Source: Biomphalaria glabrata (Eukaryota > Mollusca > Gastropoda > Planorbidae). Taken from it: DNA of 64,000 nucleotides. Made by a program: the position numbers and the translations under genes. The notes under the pieces were generated by a model that was given only the letters and a program-made list of their open reading frames with translations, made no database searches and had not been told where the DNA came from. The DNA is taken from the NCBI RefSeq assembly GCF_947242115.1, contig NC_074716.1:18380590-18444589 (forward strand), in the 5' to 3' direction. Positions 46,401 to 56,931 of the stretch are shown here, piece by piece (position 1 is the first letter of the stretch; the number at the start of each line of letters is the position of its first letter).

Positions 46401-49400
46401 AAGAACAGAAGAAAGTATTTGAACCTTTGCCAGATGGCATTAGAAAAATTGTATTTGCCACAAACAGTGCTGAAACTTCGATCACTATTGATGGGATTAA
46501 ATATGTGATTGACACTGGGGTTGCTAAGGAAGTCAAATATGATGCCAAGAAAAACATTAATGTTCTGGGAACTCATGTCATCAGCAAAAGTTCAGCAGAT
46601 CAAAGAAAAGGTCGAGCAGGAAGAACTTCAAGTGGAAAGTGTTTCAGACTTTATTCTGAAAGTGGATACAAGTCAATGGAACCTTCTAGTAAACCAGAAA
46701 TACTTAGAGTTCATTTAGGCCAAGCAGTTTTAAAGTTGGCTGCTCTAGGCATTGATTGCCGATATTATGATTTTGTACAATCCCCAGGACAAGATGCTAT
46801 TGATGCTGCTATATCTACTTTGATTCATCTAGGTGCCATGTCTAATGATGGGATAACAGAACTTGGAAAGTGGATCAATAAACTGCCTTTTGATCCCAGA
46901 CAAGGTTTTCTTATTTATCATGGATTTAAACATTATCTTCTTTATGATTCCATAGTCATAGCTTCATTGTTAAATAATGGAAGTAATATGTTCTATAAAG
47001 GAATATCAGAAACAGACCAACAGAAATCTTCCAAAACTAAACTACACTATGGTTCGCAAGATGGAGATGTATTTACTTGGCTGGAAGTGTATAAAGATTG
47101 GACCAATGTACCTAAAAAATCACAATCCAGCTGGTGTAAGGACAAAAGCATCAATTACAAAGTTGTCACTTATACCAAACAAAGTGTGGATGAAATGATT
47201 CAAATACTTAAAAAGGAAGCTGATATTCATGTAGAAAGCTCTTTTGGTGACATTGTATCAGTAACAAGTTTCTTTCAAAAACTGATATTCCAGGCCTACA
47301 TGTTCTCTTTGTCTCATTATTTAGGTCACCTTAGAGCTGGTTATTATGCCCTGGAAGTAGAAAAACAAGTCCACTTTCATCCCTCGTCCAGTCTTCTAAG
47401 TCTCAATGCCAAACCTGAATGGATTGTTTACACTGAATTCATGAAGACAACCAAAGATTTTATTAAATGTATCTCCATCGTTGAAGAGGGCTGGGTACAG
47501 GAAGCACTGCAAGAAGGGAGGTTATCTTTTGACATGGAAGAAGTTAAAAAAAGAAAGATTGAACTTGTTCTCAGAGAACAGATTGGATTAACGATGTTTA
47601 GACATTTAGTTGGTCCAAAGTATTTACATTTACGTGAATTGGAAGAAGAACTTTCTAACAGTGGAATGTCAACAGTTGTAGTAGAAGCTGACAGAGAAAT
47701 GGGAACCATTGATATTTATTCCTCGTCTCCAATGAATTCTCAAGTTGCATACAACATTAAACATTGCAAACAAACAATTTTACAAACTCTAGTTCTAGAA
47801 GAAGATGAGATTCCTGTCTTGAAAAACCCCAATGGGTGTGACAGAACAGGATTTCGTGTGGTCTTGGGTCAAGGAGCAGAAGTCAAATCCTTGTTGATGC
47901 CAGATGAAAGTAACAAAATAATTATACGGAACAGTTCTTTTAGAACAACCCAAGAAGAAATACGACACAAGTTTTCTGCTTTTGGTGAAATTGTTGAATG
48001 TATTAAATTCAAAAGTTCAAACCCTTGGGGCTTCCTTAGATACAAGACCAAACAGGAAGCACAAAATGCAGTTACATGTACAATGAAGGATGCTGAAAAT
48101 GCTGCAAATTTTAAGATAGATAATGACATTAAAAAAGTTCAAAGGAAGTTTGAAGTCAAATTGACTTGGTGCAGAAGACCGATAAAAGGAATTGGGACAG
48201 CTTTTATTAAGTGTAGCCTCATAGATAAATCAACTTTTTTGGATAAATACATCAGCTTACCTAATGGGAAAAGACTAAAACTAAAAATGTCTAATAAAGG
48301 TGAGGATCTCATTTGTCATGCAACCGGGCGGGCTGATGAGCAGGTCATCAAAGACAGTATTCTTAGTCTAGTCAATTATGACAAACGAATCTCTCGTCAC
48401 CTTTCTGTTACGGTTCTTAGAATAAAAGTAACAGCTACAGAGCACGAGGTAGAAGACATGAAGACGCTTTTATCACATGAACTCAAGAAGTATTCAGAAT
48501 TGTTACACCTGTCAAACAATACGTTTGAAATAAATATGATTCAACCAAAAGAGTCGTCAATTAATTATGTAGGCTTTATACATTTTGATAAGTTATCAGA
48601 AGGGGAACAACTGTGCAAGTTTATGCAGAACAGACTCAGAGTTCAGAATAAACCTGTAGAAATATGTCCTAGGCTAAAGACAACGCTATACGTTCCAGAA
48701 TCTATAATGAAAATTTGCCGAGCTGAAATTGATGAAATCAAGGATTATTTAACGGTTGGCAATAGTGTAGAGGTCAAAATAAGGGAAATGAAAAAGAAAG
48801 ACTTTGCAATAGATATAAGATGTACATCCGCCAAATGCCTAGTCGAAGCAAGAGACTTATTTCAAAATAAACTAGACGGAGAAATTGTAGACTGCAGCAT
48901 TTCTGATCTGACTAGAAGCGTTTTGAAACCTGAAGGCTTGAAACAGATTAAAATAATTGAAAATAGGTTCAAAGTACTTATTAATGTTGACAAAAGAAAG
49001 GAGCGAATTCATATTTATGGGACTTTTGAGGATGTAGTCCAAACCAAAATAAAAATTTTAGAATATTTTGAAGAACTGAAACATGCAAAAAAATCTGACC
49101 TACTTTTAAGTGGCAATGAAAAGCCACAAGGTTTAATGAAAGAGATAATGAAAAGGTTTGGTGATTTACACAATGGATTAATTGAACATTTTCATTTGAT
49201 GGATGCAAAAATTGATTTCAAGCAGCAGAAATTGTCTATTTTTGGATCGCCTGGAGCTGTAACACAAACAGAAAATGAAATCGCAGCGATAGAAAAAGAT
49301 TTGGCTTCAAGAGTTCATCAACAGACAGAGAAATGGTTGCCAGATTGTGTAGTATGTATGTGTCCTGTTGAAAGTTGCACTGAACTGTATAGATTAGAAG

Positions 49401-49990
49401 GCTGTGGCCATAGTTACTGCCACACTTGTCTGAAAGCAATGGTCAGTGTTGCCGTTGAAGACAAACAATTCCCCGTAGACTGTGTCAAAGAAAATTGTTC
49501 ACTGGCTTTAGTTTGGAAAGATCTAAGATTCTGTTTGAAACAAAACTGGATCAGCGAATCGAAACTGGCCCAACGCTCACTAGACTCTCTGGTGGCTACA
49601 AACAGCAGAAGATATAAATACTGCAAGACTGCCAACTGTCCAGTTGTATACGAAGTTACAGAAGATGTAGAGGGCAATGAATTTAATTGTCCAGCTTGTC
49701 TAATTAGCCTGTGCACAAGTTGTCACTCCAATTATCATGTCGGCCTCTCTTGCAAAATGTTTGTCAGCCAGCAAGATTCAAATTTACATTTTGAAATTTG
49801 GAAAAGAGAAGATCCATTAAATCGTAAATTATGTCCAGTATGCAGTGTCCCCATTGAAAAAAATGATGGTTGCAATCACATGACTTGTAGAGTATGTAAA
49901 ATTGAATTTTGTTGGATTTGTCTTGAGAAATTCACTAATGTTTCCGATTGCTATAATCACCTTGAACTGTTTCATCCTGACATTGTGTAG
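43439..49990 (+). CDS. DEAH-box RNA helicase fused to RBR E3 ubiquitin ligase (gene B)
   Basis: One open frame of 2183 codons, longer than gene A because of its N-terminal part. In order: N-terminal alpha/beta-like domain 148-235; 11-residue tandem repeat 307-481; what looks like a second, diverged copy of the N-terminal domain 520-598; coiled coil 612-703; helicase core with GETGSGKST 755-763, DEAH 854-857, SAT 886-888 and QRKGRAGR 1055-1062; HA2/OB-like region; RRM-like segment 1492-1545; RBR ligase with predicted catalytic RING2 cysteine C2145 in GCNHMTC. All motifs needed for ATPase and ligase activity are present. The ATG at 43439 is preceded by an in-frame TAA. Residues 732-1536 and 1888-2105 are almost identical to gene A, while the stretches between and outside are only about half identical. 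The last 15 codons form the first unit of a 55-bp array. Confidence 0.92.
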   Translation: MKRSECRSDLGRLVGTSQNELNNFEHSNDHQPSVSHKECAALCSKPSQQISNESLSFNSIKQRNNKTTNLSTGKQTNYKTQAGLSSKIQMDIKAPNFNSNKQIGNIRLDPNSEKPEGNRRPLSNSDRLSRTKASDLKLLTDNSDWTTKSVFIIHKQFENASQLKEKMCSYIQKTNTLFQPTIIDDSIICSEYKSLCTVALMTVSKEKAVNFVIDLHRIIQTNLKETVHFQIVSTRNASDTKTIKDNKKKSQHSKPPSNQSECKKTDQCYQVEKNINEPLPVHKDSALMSSIQNQQALVTHLPSVLKVTQKTQLKSDVCTQKTQLKSDVHIQKTQLKSNVPKQKTQLKSDAPKQKTQLNSDVYTQKTQLKPDVYTQKTQLKSDVPKQKRQLKSDVHTEKTQLKCDVNTQKTQLKSDVYTQKTQLQTSDYTQKTQLKSDVHTQKTQLKSDVHTQKTQKSDVHTQKTQLKSDVHTQKTQNSDVFIKETISETKDQCFQDKENINDLSPKITDAKTSISATSIPTIIEIEIFSGKLDLTSILNLLVPLKMPHIKVDNISVESSKKSKTICKLNTPSRAAAKRISKLINSTKCKVHMRAYIQTEKKCQLVQTKQNKDKQIKEDSFNRAEAKLNRMRKELSLLLESLKSQSVEKHNEKIQYLTKQLEKLFQIEHEQEADRYKEIVILDKIEELEKQKEEFLKQWEILNMTSVTRTLNDAGRTVMRQVGIECNRLKMALPMYARRQDIIEKVTSNQVSVILGETGSGKSTQLVQYLYEAGLAKAGSIVCTQPRKVAAITLAERVAKEMVVNVGQLVGYKTGIKKMISKRGDTKIIFSTDHCLLNECLKDKHFSGYSCIIVDEAHERSIYTDLLLSMIKTCLPKRPDLKVIVTSATIDPEIFIQYFHSTPELRVSGRMFPVDIVYDDCDTDVEFEDHERKAVAKAIEVHRHEEPGDILVFLTSPVEIMKCCEEFQKQMRGVTNFKCFPLHGQLPPEEQKKVFEPLPDGIRKIVFATNSAETSITIDGIKYVIDTGVAKEVKYDAKKNINVLGTHVISKSSADQRKGRAGRTSSGKCFRLYSESGYKSMEPSSKPEILRVHLGQAVLKLAALGIDCRYYDFVQSPGQDAIDAAISTLIHLGAMSNDGITELGKWINKLPFDPRQGFLIYHGFKHYLLYDSIVIASLLNNGSNMFYKGISETDQQKSSKTKLHYGSQDGDVFTWLEVYKDWTNVPKKSQSSWCKDKSINYKVVTYTKQSVDEMIQILKKEADIHVESSFGDIVSVTSFFQKLIFQAYMFSLSHYLGHLRAGYYALEVEKQVHFHPSSSLLSLNAKPEWIVYTEFMKTTKDFIKCISIVEEGWVQEALQEGRLSFDMEEVKKRKIELVLREQIGLTMFRHLVGPKYLHLRELEEELSNSGMSTVVVEADREMGTIDIYSSSPMNSQVAYNIKHCKQTILQTLVLEEDEIPVLKNPNGCDRTGFRVVLGQGAEVKSLLMPDESNKIIIRNSSFRTTQEEIRHKFSAFGEIVECIKFKSSNPWGFLRYKTKQEAQNAVTCTMKDAENAANFKIDNDIKKVQRKFEVKLTWCRRPIKGIGTAFIKCSLIDKSTFLDKYISLPNGKRLKLKMSNKGEDLICHATGRADEQVIKDSILSLVNYDKRISRHLSVTVLRIKVTATEHEVEDMKTLLSHELKKYSELLHLSNNTFEINMIQPKESSINYVGFIHFDKLSEGEQLCKFMQNRLRVQNKPVEICPRLKTTLYVPESIMKICRAEIDEIKDYLTVGNSVEVKIREMKKKDFAIDIRCTSAKCLVEARDLFQNKLDGEIVDCSISDLTRSVLKPEGLKQIKIIENRFKVLINVDKRKERIHIYGTFEDVVQTKIKILEYFEELKHAKKSDLLLSGNEKPQGLMKEIMKRFGDLHNGLIEHFHLMDAKIDFKQQKLSIFGSPGAVTQTENEIAAIEKDLASRVHQQTEKWLPDCVVCMCPVESCTELYRLEGCGHSYCHTCLKAMVSVAVEDKQFPVDCVKENCSLALVWKDLRFCLKQNWISESKLAQRSLDSLVATNSRRYKYCKTANCPVVYEVTEDVEGNEFNCPACLISLCTSCHSNYHVGLSCKMFVSQQDSNLHFEIWKREDPLNRKLCPVCSVPIEKNDGCNHMTCRVCKIEFCWICLEKFTNVSDCYNHLELFHPDIV
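44357..44881 (+). repeat. 33-bp coding minisatellite in gene B (11-residue repeat)
   Basis: Sixteen tandem units encode TQKTQLKSDVY/H variants. Two units are 10 residues long, so all length changes keep the frame. Lys, Gln, Thr and Ser dominate, which predicts a flexible, basic linker. Gene A has no counterpart. Confidence 0.96.
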
Positions 49991-50335
49991 GCCTAGCTCA
50001 GATTGCTATAATCACCTTGAACTGTTTCATCCTGACATTGTGTAGGCCTAGCTCAGATTGCTATAATCACCTTGAACTGTTTCATCCTGACATTGTGTAG
50101 GCCTAGCTCAGATTGCTATAATCACCTTGAACTGTTTCATCCTGACATTGTGTAGGCCTAGCTCAGATTGCTATAATCACCTTGAACTGTTTCATCCTGA
50201 CATTGTGTAGGCCTAGCTCAGATTGCTATAATCACCTTGAACTGTTTCATCCTGACATTGTGTAGGCCTAGCTCAGATTGCTATAATCACCTTGAACTGT
50301 TTCATCCTGACATTGTGTAGGCCTAGCTCAGATTG
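49946..50335. repeat. 55-bp tandem array spanning the gene B stop codon
   Basis: Seven exact-looking copies of a 55-bp unit ('gattgctataatcacctt' ... 'tgtaggcctagctca') start at 49946 and recur at 50001, 50056, 50111, 50166, 50221 and 50276, with a partial eighth at 50331. The first copy holds the last codons and the TAG of gene B. The remaining copies would lie in the 3' UTR, each carrying the same coding-derived text and stop. Confidence 0.97.
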
Positions 50336-50440
50336 CTCTCTGTGGTTTGAACAGAATTAGTTTCCTTTAAAATTCGTACACTACAAGTTAAAGTCCTTTT
50401 ATTTATTGATTCGTATTTGAACGTTTACACTTGTAAAAGT

Positions 50441-50500
50441 AGCCTAAGTAAGTACAGCCCAAGTAAGTACAGCCCAAGTAAGTACAGCCTAAGTAAGTAC
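50441..50500. repeat. 15-bp tandem repeat, 4 copies
   Basis: The unit is 'agcccaagtaagtac'; the first and last copies carry t for c. Confidence 0.85.
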
Positions 50501-51344
50501 AACGGAATGTAGGACACGTTACAAGATTCAGATTTACATTTTTGAAACTAGGAAAAGAATATTTGAAACGAATCGTAAACAATGTCCAGGCTGCCGAGGT
50601 TTTGTTCTAAAGATATCAGGCGGTGACTGAATGCATTGTTCTAGTTCTCATTACTATTTTTGGCGCTGTCTGGAAACATTCCCAGATGACCAGCAGAGTT
50701 ACAAGCAACTCGATCATGACGATGGTGGTGTTCACTTAGAACATTGAATATACATAGACTTATTTAGACTACACTCCATTCTACACATCGTGAAGGCTAC
50801 TATCTGTGTTATGTTTGGGCATACATTTTATCACATGTGCTCACATTAAACATTACTCTCTTCCTTGGTCAATAGCATCACGAGAACTTTGTACCAAAGT
50901 AGTTTACATTGAATAGCATTTATAGAAAACAAAATGCCTTTTAATATTCCAATTGTTTACTTGCCTTAAACAATACATGTGCGTTTACTTATTCATTAAT
51001 CAATATGTCTCTTTAAACGTAAGCGACAATCAGGATCACATTTATAGGCTACGCTAGGCATGTTTATGTACAGTTTACTATACAAAGCTGTCTTAAAACA
51101 TACTTTTTAAAACCTGAGCATGTCTAGATTTTGTATATTTAATGCTATCAAATACATCCTTACAAGTTAAAAAAAAAAACAAGTCAATCTCATTTATAAA
51201 TCTGTAAACATTTCATTAGTGTGCCCTTTGTGCATTACACGGGTTTTCTTGTCGCTAAAGGCAAGACATTGAACTATATTCCTGTAAAGATGAATTCTTA
51301 TATATCTTATACTTTACACTTCAAAATAGAAAATTATATCCCTA
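50501..51344. other. 3' flank of gene B, nothing recognised
   Basis: AT-rich. A short stretch at 50521-50700 contains cysteine-codon-rich text ('caatgtccaggctgccgag', 'tggcgctgtctggaaac') that may be a decayed RING2-like remnant of another family copy. It has no open frame, and I rate this as weak. Confidence 0.3.
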
Positions 51345-51690
51345 GTAACCGAGTCATGCATGTTAATGACAGACTTAGCTGTTCAAGCAAACAATCACAT
51401 GTTCGAATTGCTTAGGGAAGAAAGAGCACTTAAACTAATTTTTCTTAGCAGACTCAAATGTGAATATTTGTTTCATATATATCTCAGGGCTTTTTTTTTT
51501 TTTTTTTTAGCGTTTTAGTTTCTTTGTTTTCTTGAGTTTTGCTGATTTTTAATACTGCCTTTTTAATTAACCCTATATAATAAAGGCTTTGTTTTATTTT
51601 GTGAAACAATTTTGTCAATATGGGTATTTCATGCATATGAAAAGATAATCATGAGATTCTTTAATTTTACCTGAATAATAAAGCAACATA
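51345..51690 (-). mobile_element. old diverged copy of the CR1/Jockey-group LINE
   Basis: Several blocks match copy 1 in the same order and orientation: 'gtcatgcatgttaatgac', 'gcttagggaagaaagagc', 'aatttttcttagca', 'ggctttgttttatttt', 'ttgtcaatatgggtatttca'. Divergence is much greater than between copies 1 and 2. The AATAAA-like words near 51580 fall inside this relic and need not be gene B poly(A) signals. Confidence 0.5.
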
Positions 51691-53009
51691 TGCCGTGTGG
51701 TTGAAAGACCACAGTTGACAGCATTTTGGAACCAAAAATCATTTCTCTTCAGACAAGTGGATTATCTGTATCTCTGTTCCCTTCAATGATTTAAAACAAA
51801 GACCCTTTTGTTTTTCTGGCCTGTCATCCACTTCCAATCAATTTTAGCCGACTTAGTGGCTCTGATCTTGCAGACGAGATAGGCCTACTCTCAGCGTTTT
51901 GTGGCCTCGGCCTCTGTAAAACAAAATCTAATTTCATTGTACATTGTGCGTCAATTCCGCGCAAAGCAACACAGTATTTATGTATGCACACAGGATTCCA
52001 CCAGAACATGGTGTATTGTTACTTTGTACGCAATTTATAAATAAGTCTTACAAGCACTATACTATTCTTAAATTACAAAAACTAGATGTGGTCTATCCTT
52101 ACAAATTATGTTCATGAAAAGTTGTATTTTATGTCTAAATGTACTTTAAAAGGCTATTTCAATGTGGCCATGTAAGCCTATTTGAGACATACTGCCTTGC
52201 TTAGACGAATTCTATTTTTGCCAATCACTAGTTTTAGATGACCATGTCAATCAAATCGAAAAGATTAGTCTGTAGTAGGCCTACTTCTGCAATCTGAACC
52301 ACTGTTGTAATATCGTTTTGTTTTAACTCCCTTTGACAACGACCATTATCTTAAAAATTACTGAAGTTTCTTCAGACAAGAACATAACCACATTTTAATC
52401 ATGTCCATTGCTTTGACTGATTGTGCCTGACTTCACCATTTGTTTTTTGTTGTCTTTTTTTTCCCCATGATAATAGCACTACGGTATATTGTTGTATTTA
52501 TCCTAGCGAAGCAGCTTAATTCATTGGTATTTGTACACATTAATATTTAGACTACAGTAGGCATACACATATATTTATAGGTGCTAATTTTCAGAGCGTT
52601 GTAAAAGTCTTATAAGAAACCGATGAACTAGCTGGTGTCTGATTTGTTTTATACATATATTATGTAATTTTTAATTTTTTTTCCCATTAAAATATGTTAA
52701 TGCCGCTATTTTTATGATTAAATTATTGAATGAGTTTTTTTCATTGTTCGTAAGTTTGCATTAATGATTTTAACTAAATGTATATGTTACCTGATTATCA
52801 ATCGTCTCGTCATAAATGTGGGCTGATTTAAAATGTTGCCTCAGTCTATATTGACTACTTATAAATGTTACTTTGGCTTATTCTGTATTGATTGACTATA
52901 AAATGTTGGCTATGTAAACTATGATCTCAAATAATGCTTGTGATTATCATTTAGTTTTGAAAGTAAAACTATCGAAAACCTCCGCATAGTTGGTGTTCAT
53001 TTTTACAAA
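51691..53009. other. intergenic, nothing recognised
   Basis: AT-rich; no exon, element or array that I can support. Confidence 0.4.
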
Positions 53010-53120
53010 GTTTATATCAACGCTGTCTGTCTGTCTGGTCAAAATTTGAACACGTTTTTTCTCCGACATACAATCTCAGATCAAGAAAATTATCAAAAAA
53101 TTTTTTTTTTTAAATATATT
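53010..53120 (+). mobile_element. left-end fragment of the 11600-12976 dispersed family
   Basis: The words 'gtttatatcaacgctgtct', 'ggtcaaaatttgaacac' and 'tctcagatcaagaaaatt' parallel the left end at 11600 ('tatatcaactctgtct', 'tttgtacactttatt'). The hairpin end is not seen here. Confidence 0.4.
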
Positions 53121-53180
53121 TATCTTGTTAGTTTCCAACTTTGTTATGACAAGAAAATGGTAATTATTTTTTAGTCTAGG

Positions 53181-55277
53181 CATTCTCTCCCCATTCTAAC
53201 TAAATGACCTAAAACAGAACATTCTCTCCATTGTAAATGACCTAAAACAGGACATTCTCTCCATTCTAAATGACCTAAAACAGGACATTCTCTCCATTCT
53301 AAATGACCTAAAACAGAACATTATCTCCATTGTTCATGACCTAAAACAGGACATTATCTCCATTGTTCATGACCTAAAACAGAACATTCTCTCCATTCTA
53401 AATGACCTAAAACAGGACATTCTCTCCATTCTAAATGACCTAAAACAGAACATTATCTCCATTGTTCATGACCTAAAACAGGACATTATCTCCATTGTTC
53501 ATGACCTAAAACAGAACATGATCTCCATTGTTCATGACCTAAAACAGAACATTCTCTCCATTCTAAATGACCTAAAACAGGACATTATCTCCATTCTAAG
53601 TGACCTAAAACAGGACATTATCTCCATTCTAAGTGACCTAAAACAGAACATTCTCTCCATTCTAAGTGACCTAAAACAGAACATTATCTCCATTGTTCAT
53701 GACCTAGAAAAGGACATTATCTCCATTGTTAATGACCTAAAACAGAACATTTTCTCCATTGTTTATGACCTAAAACAGAACATTATCTCCATTGTTCATG
53801 ACCTTAAACAGAACATTATCTCCATTCTAAATGACCTAAAACAGAAAATTCTCTCCATTGTTTATGACCTTAAATAGAACATTATCTCCATTGTTCATGA
53901 CCTAAAACAGAACATCATCTCAATTCTAAATGACCTAAAACAGAACATTCTCTCCATTGTTTATGACCTTAAAAAGAAAATTATCTCCATTGTTCATGAC
54001 CTTAAACAGAACATTATCTCCATTGTTCATGACCTAAAACAACATTATCTCCATTCTAAATGACCTAAACCATAACATTCTCTCCATTGTTTATGACCTT
54101 AAACAGAACATTATCTCCATTGTTCATGACCTAAAACAGGACATTATCTTCATTCTAAATGACCTAAAACAGAACATTATCTCCATTGTTCATGACCTAA
54201 AACAGAACATTATCTCCATTGTTCATGACCTAAAACAGAACATTCTCTCCATTGTTTATGACCTTAAACAGAACATTATCTCCATTCTAAATGACCTAAA
54301 ACAGGACATTCTCTCCATTCTAAATTACCTAAAACAGAACATTATCTCCATTGTTCATGACCTAAAACAGGACATTATCTCCATTGTTCATGACCTAAAA
54401 CAGAACATTCTCTCCATTCTAAAATGACCTAAAACAGGACATTATCTCCATTCTAAGTGACCTAAAACAGAACATTCTCTCCATTCTAAATGACCTACAA
54501 CAGAACATTATCTCCATTGTTCATGACCTAAAACAGGACATGATCTCCATTGTTCATGACCTAAAACAGAACATTCTCTCCATTCTAATTGACCTAAAAC
54601 AGGACATTATCTCCATTGTTAATGACCTAAAACAGAACATTCTCTCCATTGTTTATGACCTAAAACAGAACATTATCTCCATTGTTCATGACCTAAAACA
54701 GAACATTATCTCCATTCTAAATGACGTAAAACAGAACATTATCTCCATTGTTTATGACCTTAAACAGAACATAATCTCCATTGTTCATGACCTAAAACAG
54801 GACATTATCTCCATTCTAAATTACCTACAACAGAGCATTCTCTCCATTGTTCATGACCTTAAACAGAACATTATCTCCATTGTTCATGACCTAAAACAGG
54901 ACATTATCCCCATTTTAAATGACCTAAAACAGAACATTCTCTCCATTGTTTATGACCTTAAACAGAACATTATCTCCATTGTTCATGACCTAAAACAGAA
55001 CATTCTCTCCATTCTAAATGACCTAAAACAGAACATTATCTCCATGCTAAATAACCTAAAACAGAACATTATCTCCATTGTTCATGACCTAAAACAGGAC
55101 ATTATCTCCATTCTAAATGACCTAAAACAGAACATTCTCTCCATTGTTTATGACCTTAAACAGAACATTATCTCCATTGTTCATGACCTAAAACAGGACA
55201 TTATCTCCATTCTAAATGACCTAAAACAGAACATTATCTCCATGCTAAATAACCTAAAACAGGACATTCTTTACATT
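53181..55277. repeat. 33-bp satellite, about 63 copies
   Basis: The unit contains 'gacctaaaacagaacatt' followed by 'atctccattgttcat' or 'ctctccattctaaat'. Two half-units vary semi-independently: attctaaat/attgttcat/attgtttat and acagaac/acaggac. Plus-strand frames of 119 and 258 codons read ISIVHDLKQNI-type repeats because 33 is a multiple of 3; they are broken by single-base length changes. Confidence 0.96.
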
Positions 55278-55421
55278 CTTCATGCCCCAGATGAGGCTTT
55301 TTTTTTTCTCCATTAGCCAGTCTGACCTATAACAAGAACATTATTATAATAGTTTTACAGGGGAAAAAAAGCAGGTTGTTAAATGAATGAGTTAATCCTT
55401 AAATGAGAATACACTATACAC

Positions 55422-56931
55422 CAGGGGTGGGCAACCTTTTTCTTTCGAGGGCCGCATAAAAAAAAATTAGTAATGGGGGGCCGCAATTCTATAATATGTA
55501 TTTACAACTTAGAAAATATATAAGGATAGTGTATTAAACATATACATCTTTTTTTTACACTACCAATTGAGGAATTACAACAAGATTTAGCGATTTCTAA
55601 AACTAATTTTACGAATATTTTTTTTTTAAATTTGTAATTGCCTTTTTACATCACATCAATTCATCACAACAATCTGGTAGTATTGTTGTACTTAATGCAA
55701 AATATTTAATCTTACACTCGCGCAAAATGTTCGGAATTGTGGTGGAACTAGCTAACTAGTTGTTATCCTTATGACTGCTATCCAATTACAGTCTGACAGC
55801 ATCTTGTTCTTACACGTGTTTGTTTTCAAACAAAAAAAAAAGTTCACGACTTATATAGACCCAAATAATGTTAAAATTTAGCCGTAAGTTTTTTTAAGTG
55901 TGGAAATCTAGTTTCTGGCACCCATACAACTCCATTGGAAGGTCGCAATTTGCTTGGAGGTATTTCGTCTGGAGCTGAATCAGCTTCTGTACTACATGGT
56001 GAAGTGAGGATAGTGAAAACTGGTATCAAGATCTTGTTGTCTTAAAATTTGCATTTCAAATTCAACAAGTCTTGTACTTTTCAACCATTTTACTAGAAAC
56101 CTTTCAGCAAATGAAAATGATTAACCCTGTTTTCACTTGCTTGCCTGGAGAAATGGAAAAGTTTTGTTTGGAAAAATACATATCATGTGCAAGCAACTCA
56201 ATGCAATATTTGTAACTAAAAACACGAAGTCTGTCTTGACTCTTCTTTAGAATTAGTAGTAACAAAGTCAAAGTCTATGTCCATCAAGGAGCATACCAAT
56301 GTCTTCCTTGAGAGCCCATATTCTTCTCAATACCGGTACCTTGCAAATGCCAAGCCAGCGGACACTGCTGTGGTACCGAACATCGAAATTTTTTGTTTCC
56401 ATATCTTCAAGTACTTCTCGGAACTGCCTGTGGTAAGGTCCCCTAGCTCTGATAAGTTTGATCGATGAGACAATTGGGTCAATAAAGTGTTTCATATTCA
56501 ATGCAGTTTTGTGCAAACTTTCCTGTGCCGAGTTTATAGTTGGGATATTGTTCTTTAATTTATATTTTAAAAAACTGTTTTACCCAGCCAAAGCACGGGC
56601 TCCACCAGTTCTTACACTTGCCATCTTGTTCCAAGCCAACCCAACACTTTCAACACAGTTCTTCATTTGCATTGAATAAATACTGGCCTGAGTTTATGTC
56701 TTTGACTAAATGTTTGAAAATATTTCAAAGAAGCATAAGCTTCATTTACTTTAAACTTTTTAGAATGACATGCAGAGACAATGTTTCTTCAGCCTCTACA
56801 TCATAAGAGATAAGAAGATATTTAAAAGTATTTAATTTTTTCCCCTGTATTATCTGTGGGCACACCTGAATTCTGTAGGTGTTCGCGGGCCGCTTAAAAC
56901 ATTCTGGCGGACCGTAATTTGCCCACCCCTG
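55422..56931 (-). mobile_element. hAT transposon with 8-bp target duplication, degenerate
   Basis: The element starts CAGGGGTGGGCAACC and ends, on the other strand, CAGGGGTGGGCAAATTACGG. It is flanked on both sides by ctatacac (55414-55421 and 56932-56939), a perfect 8-bp duplication as made by hAT transposases. A minus-strand frame at 56268-56516 contains HFIDPIVSSIKLIRARG, YHRQFREVLEDME and YHSSVRWLGICKV, matching the GTF2IRD2/ZBED-type transposase signature 'NHRQFR...VRWLS.GKV'. Only part of the transposase is left and frames are broken. Confidence 0.85.

Noticed and set aside
51578-51583. AATAAA as the poly(A) signal of gene B
   Set aside because: It lies within an old LINE relic over 1.5 kb from the stop, so I do not assign it to gene B.
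53518-55316. Plus-strand frames of 119 and 258 codons reading ISIVHDLKQNI repeats
   Set aside because: They are the 33-bp satellite; frames break whenever a unit loses or gains a base, and there is no start context or flanking exon.
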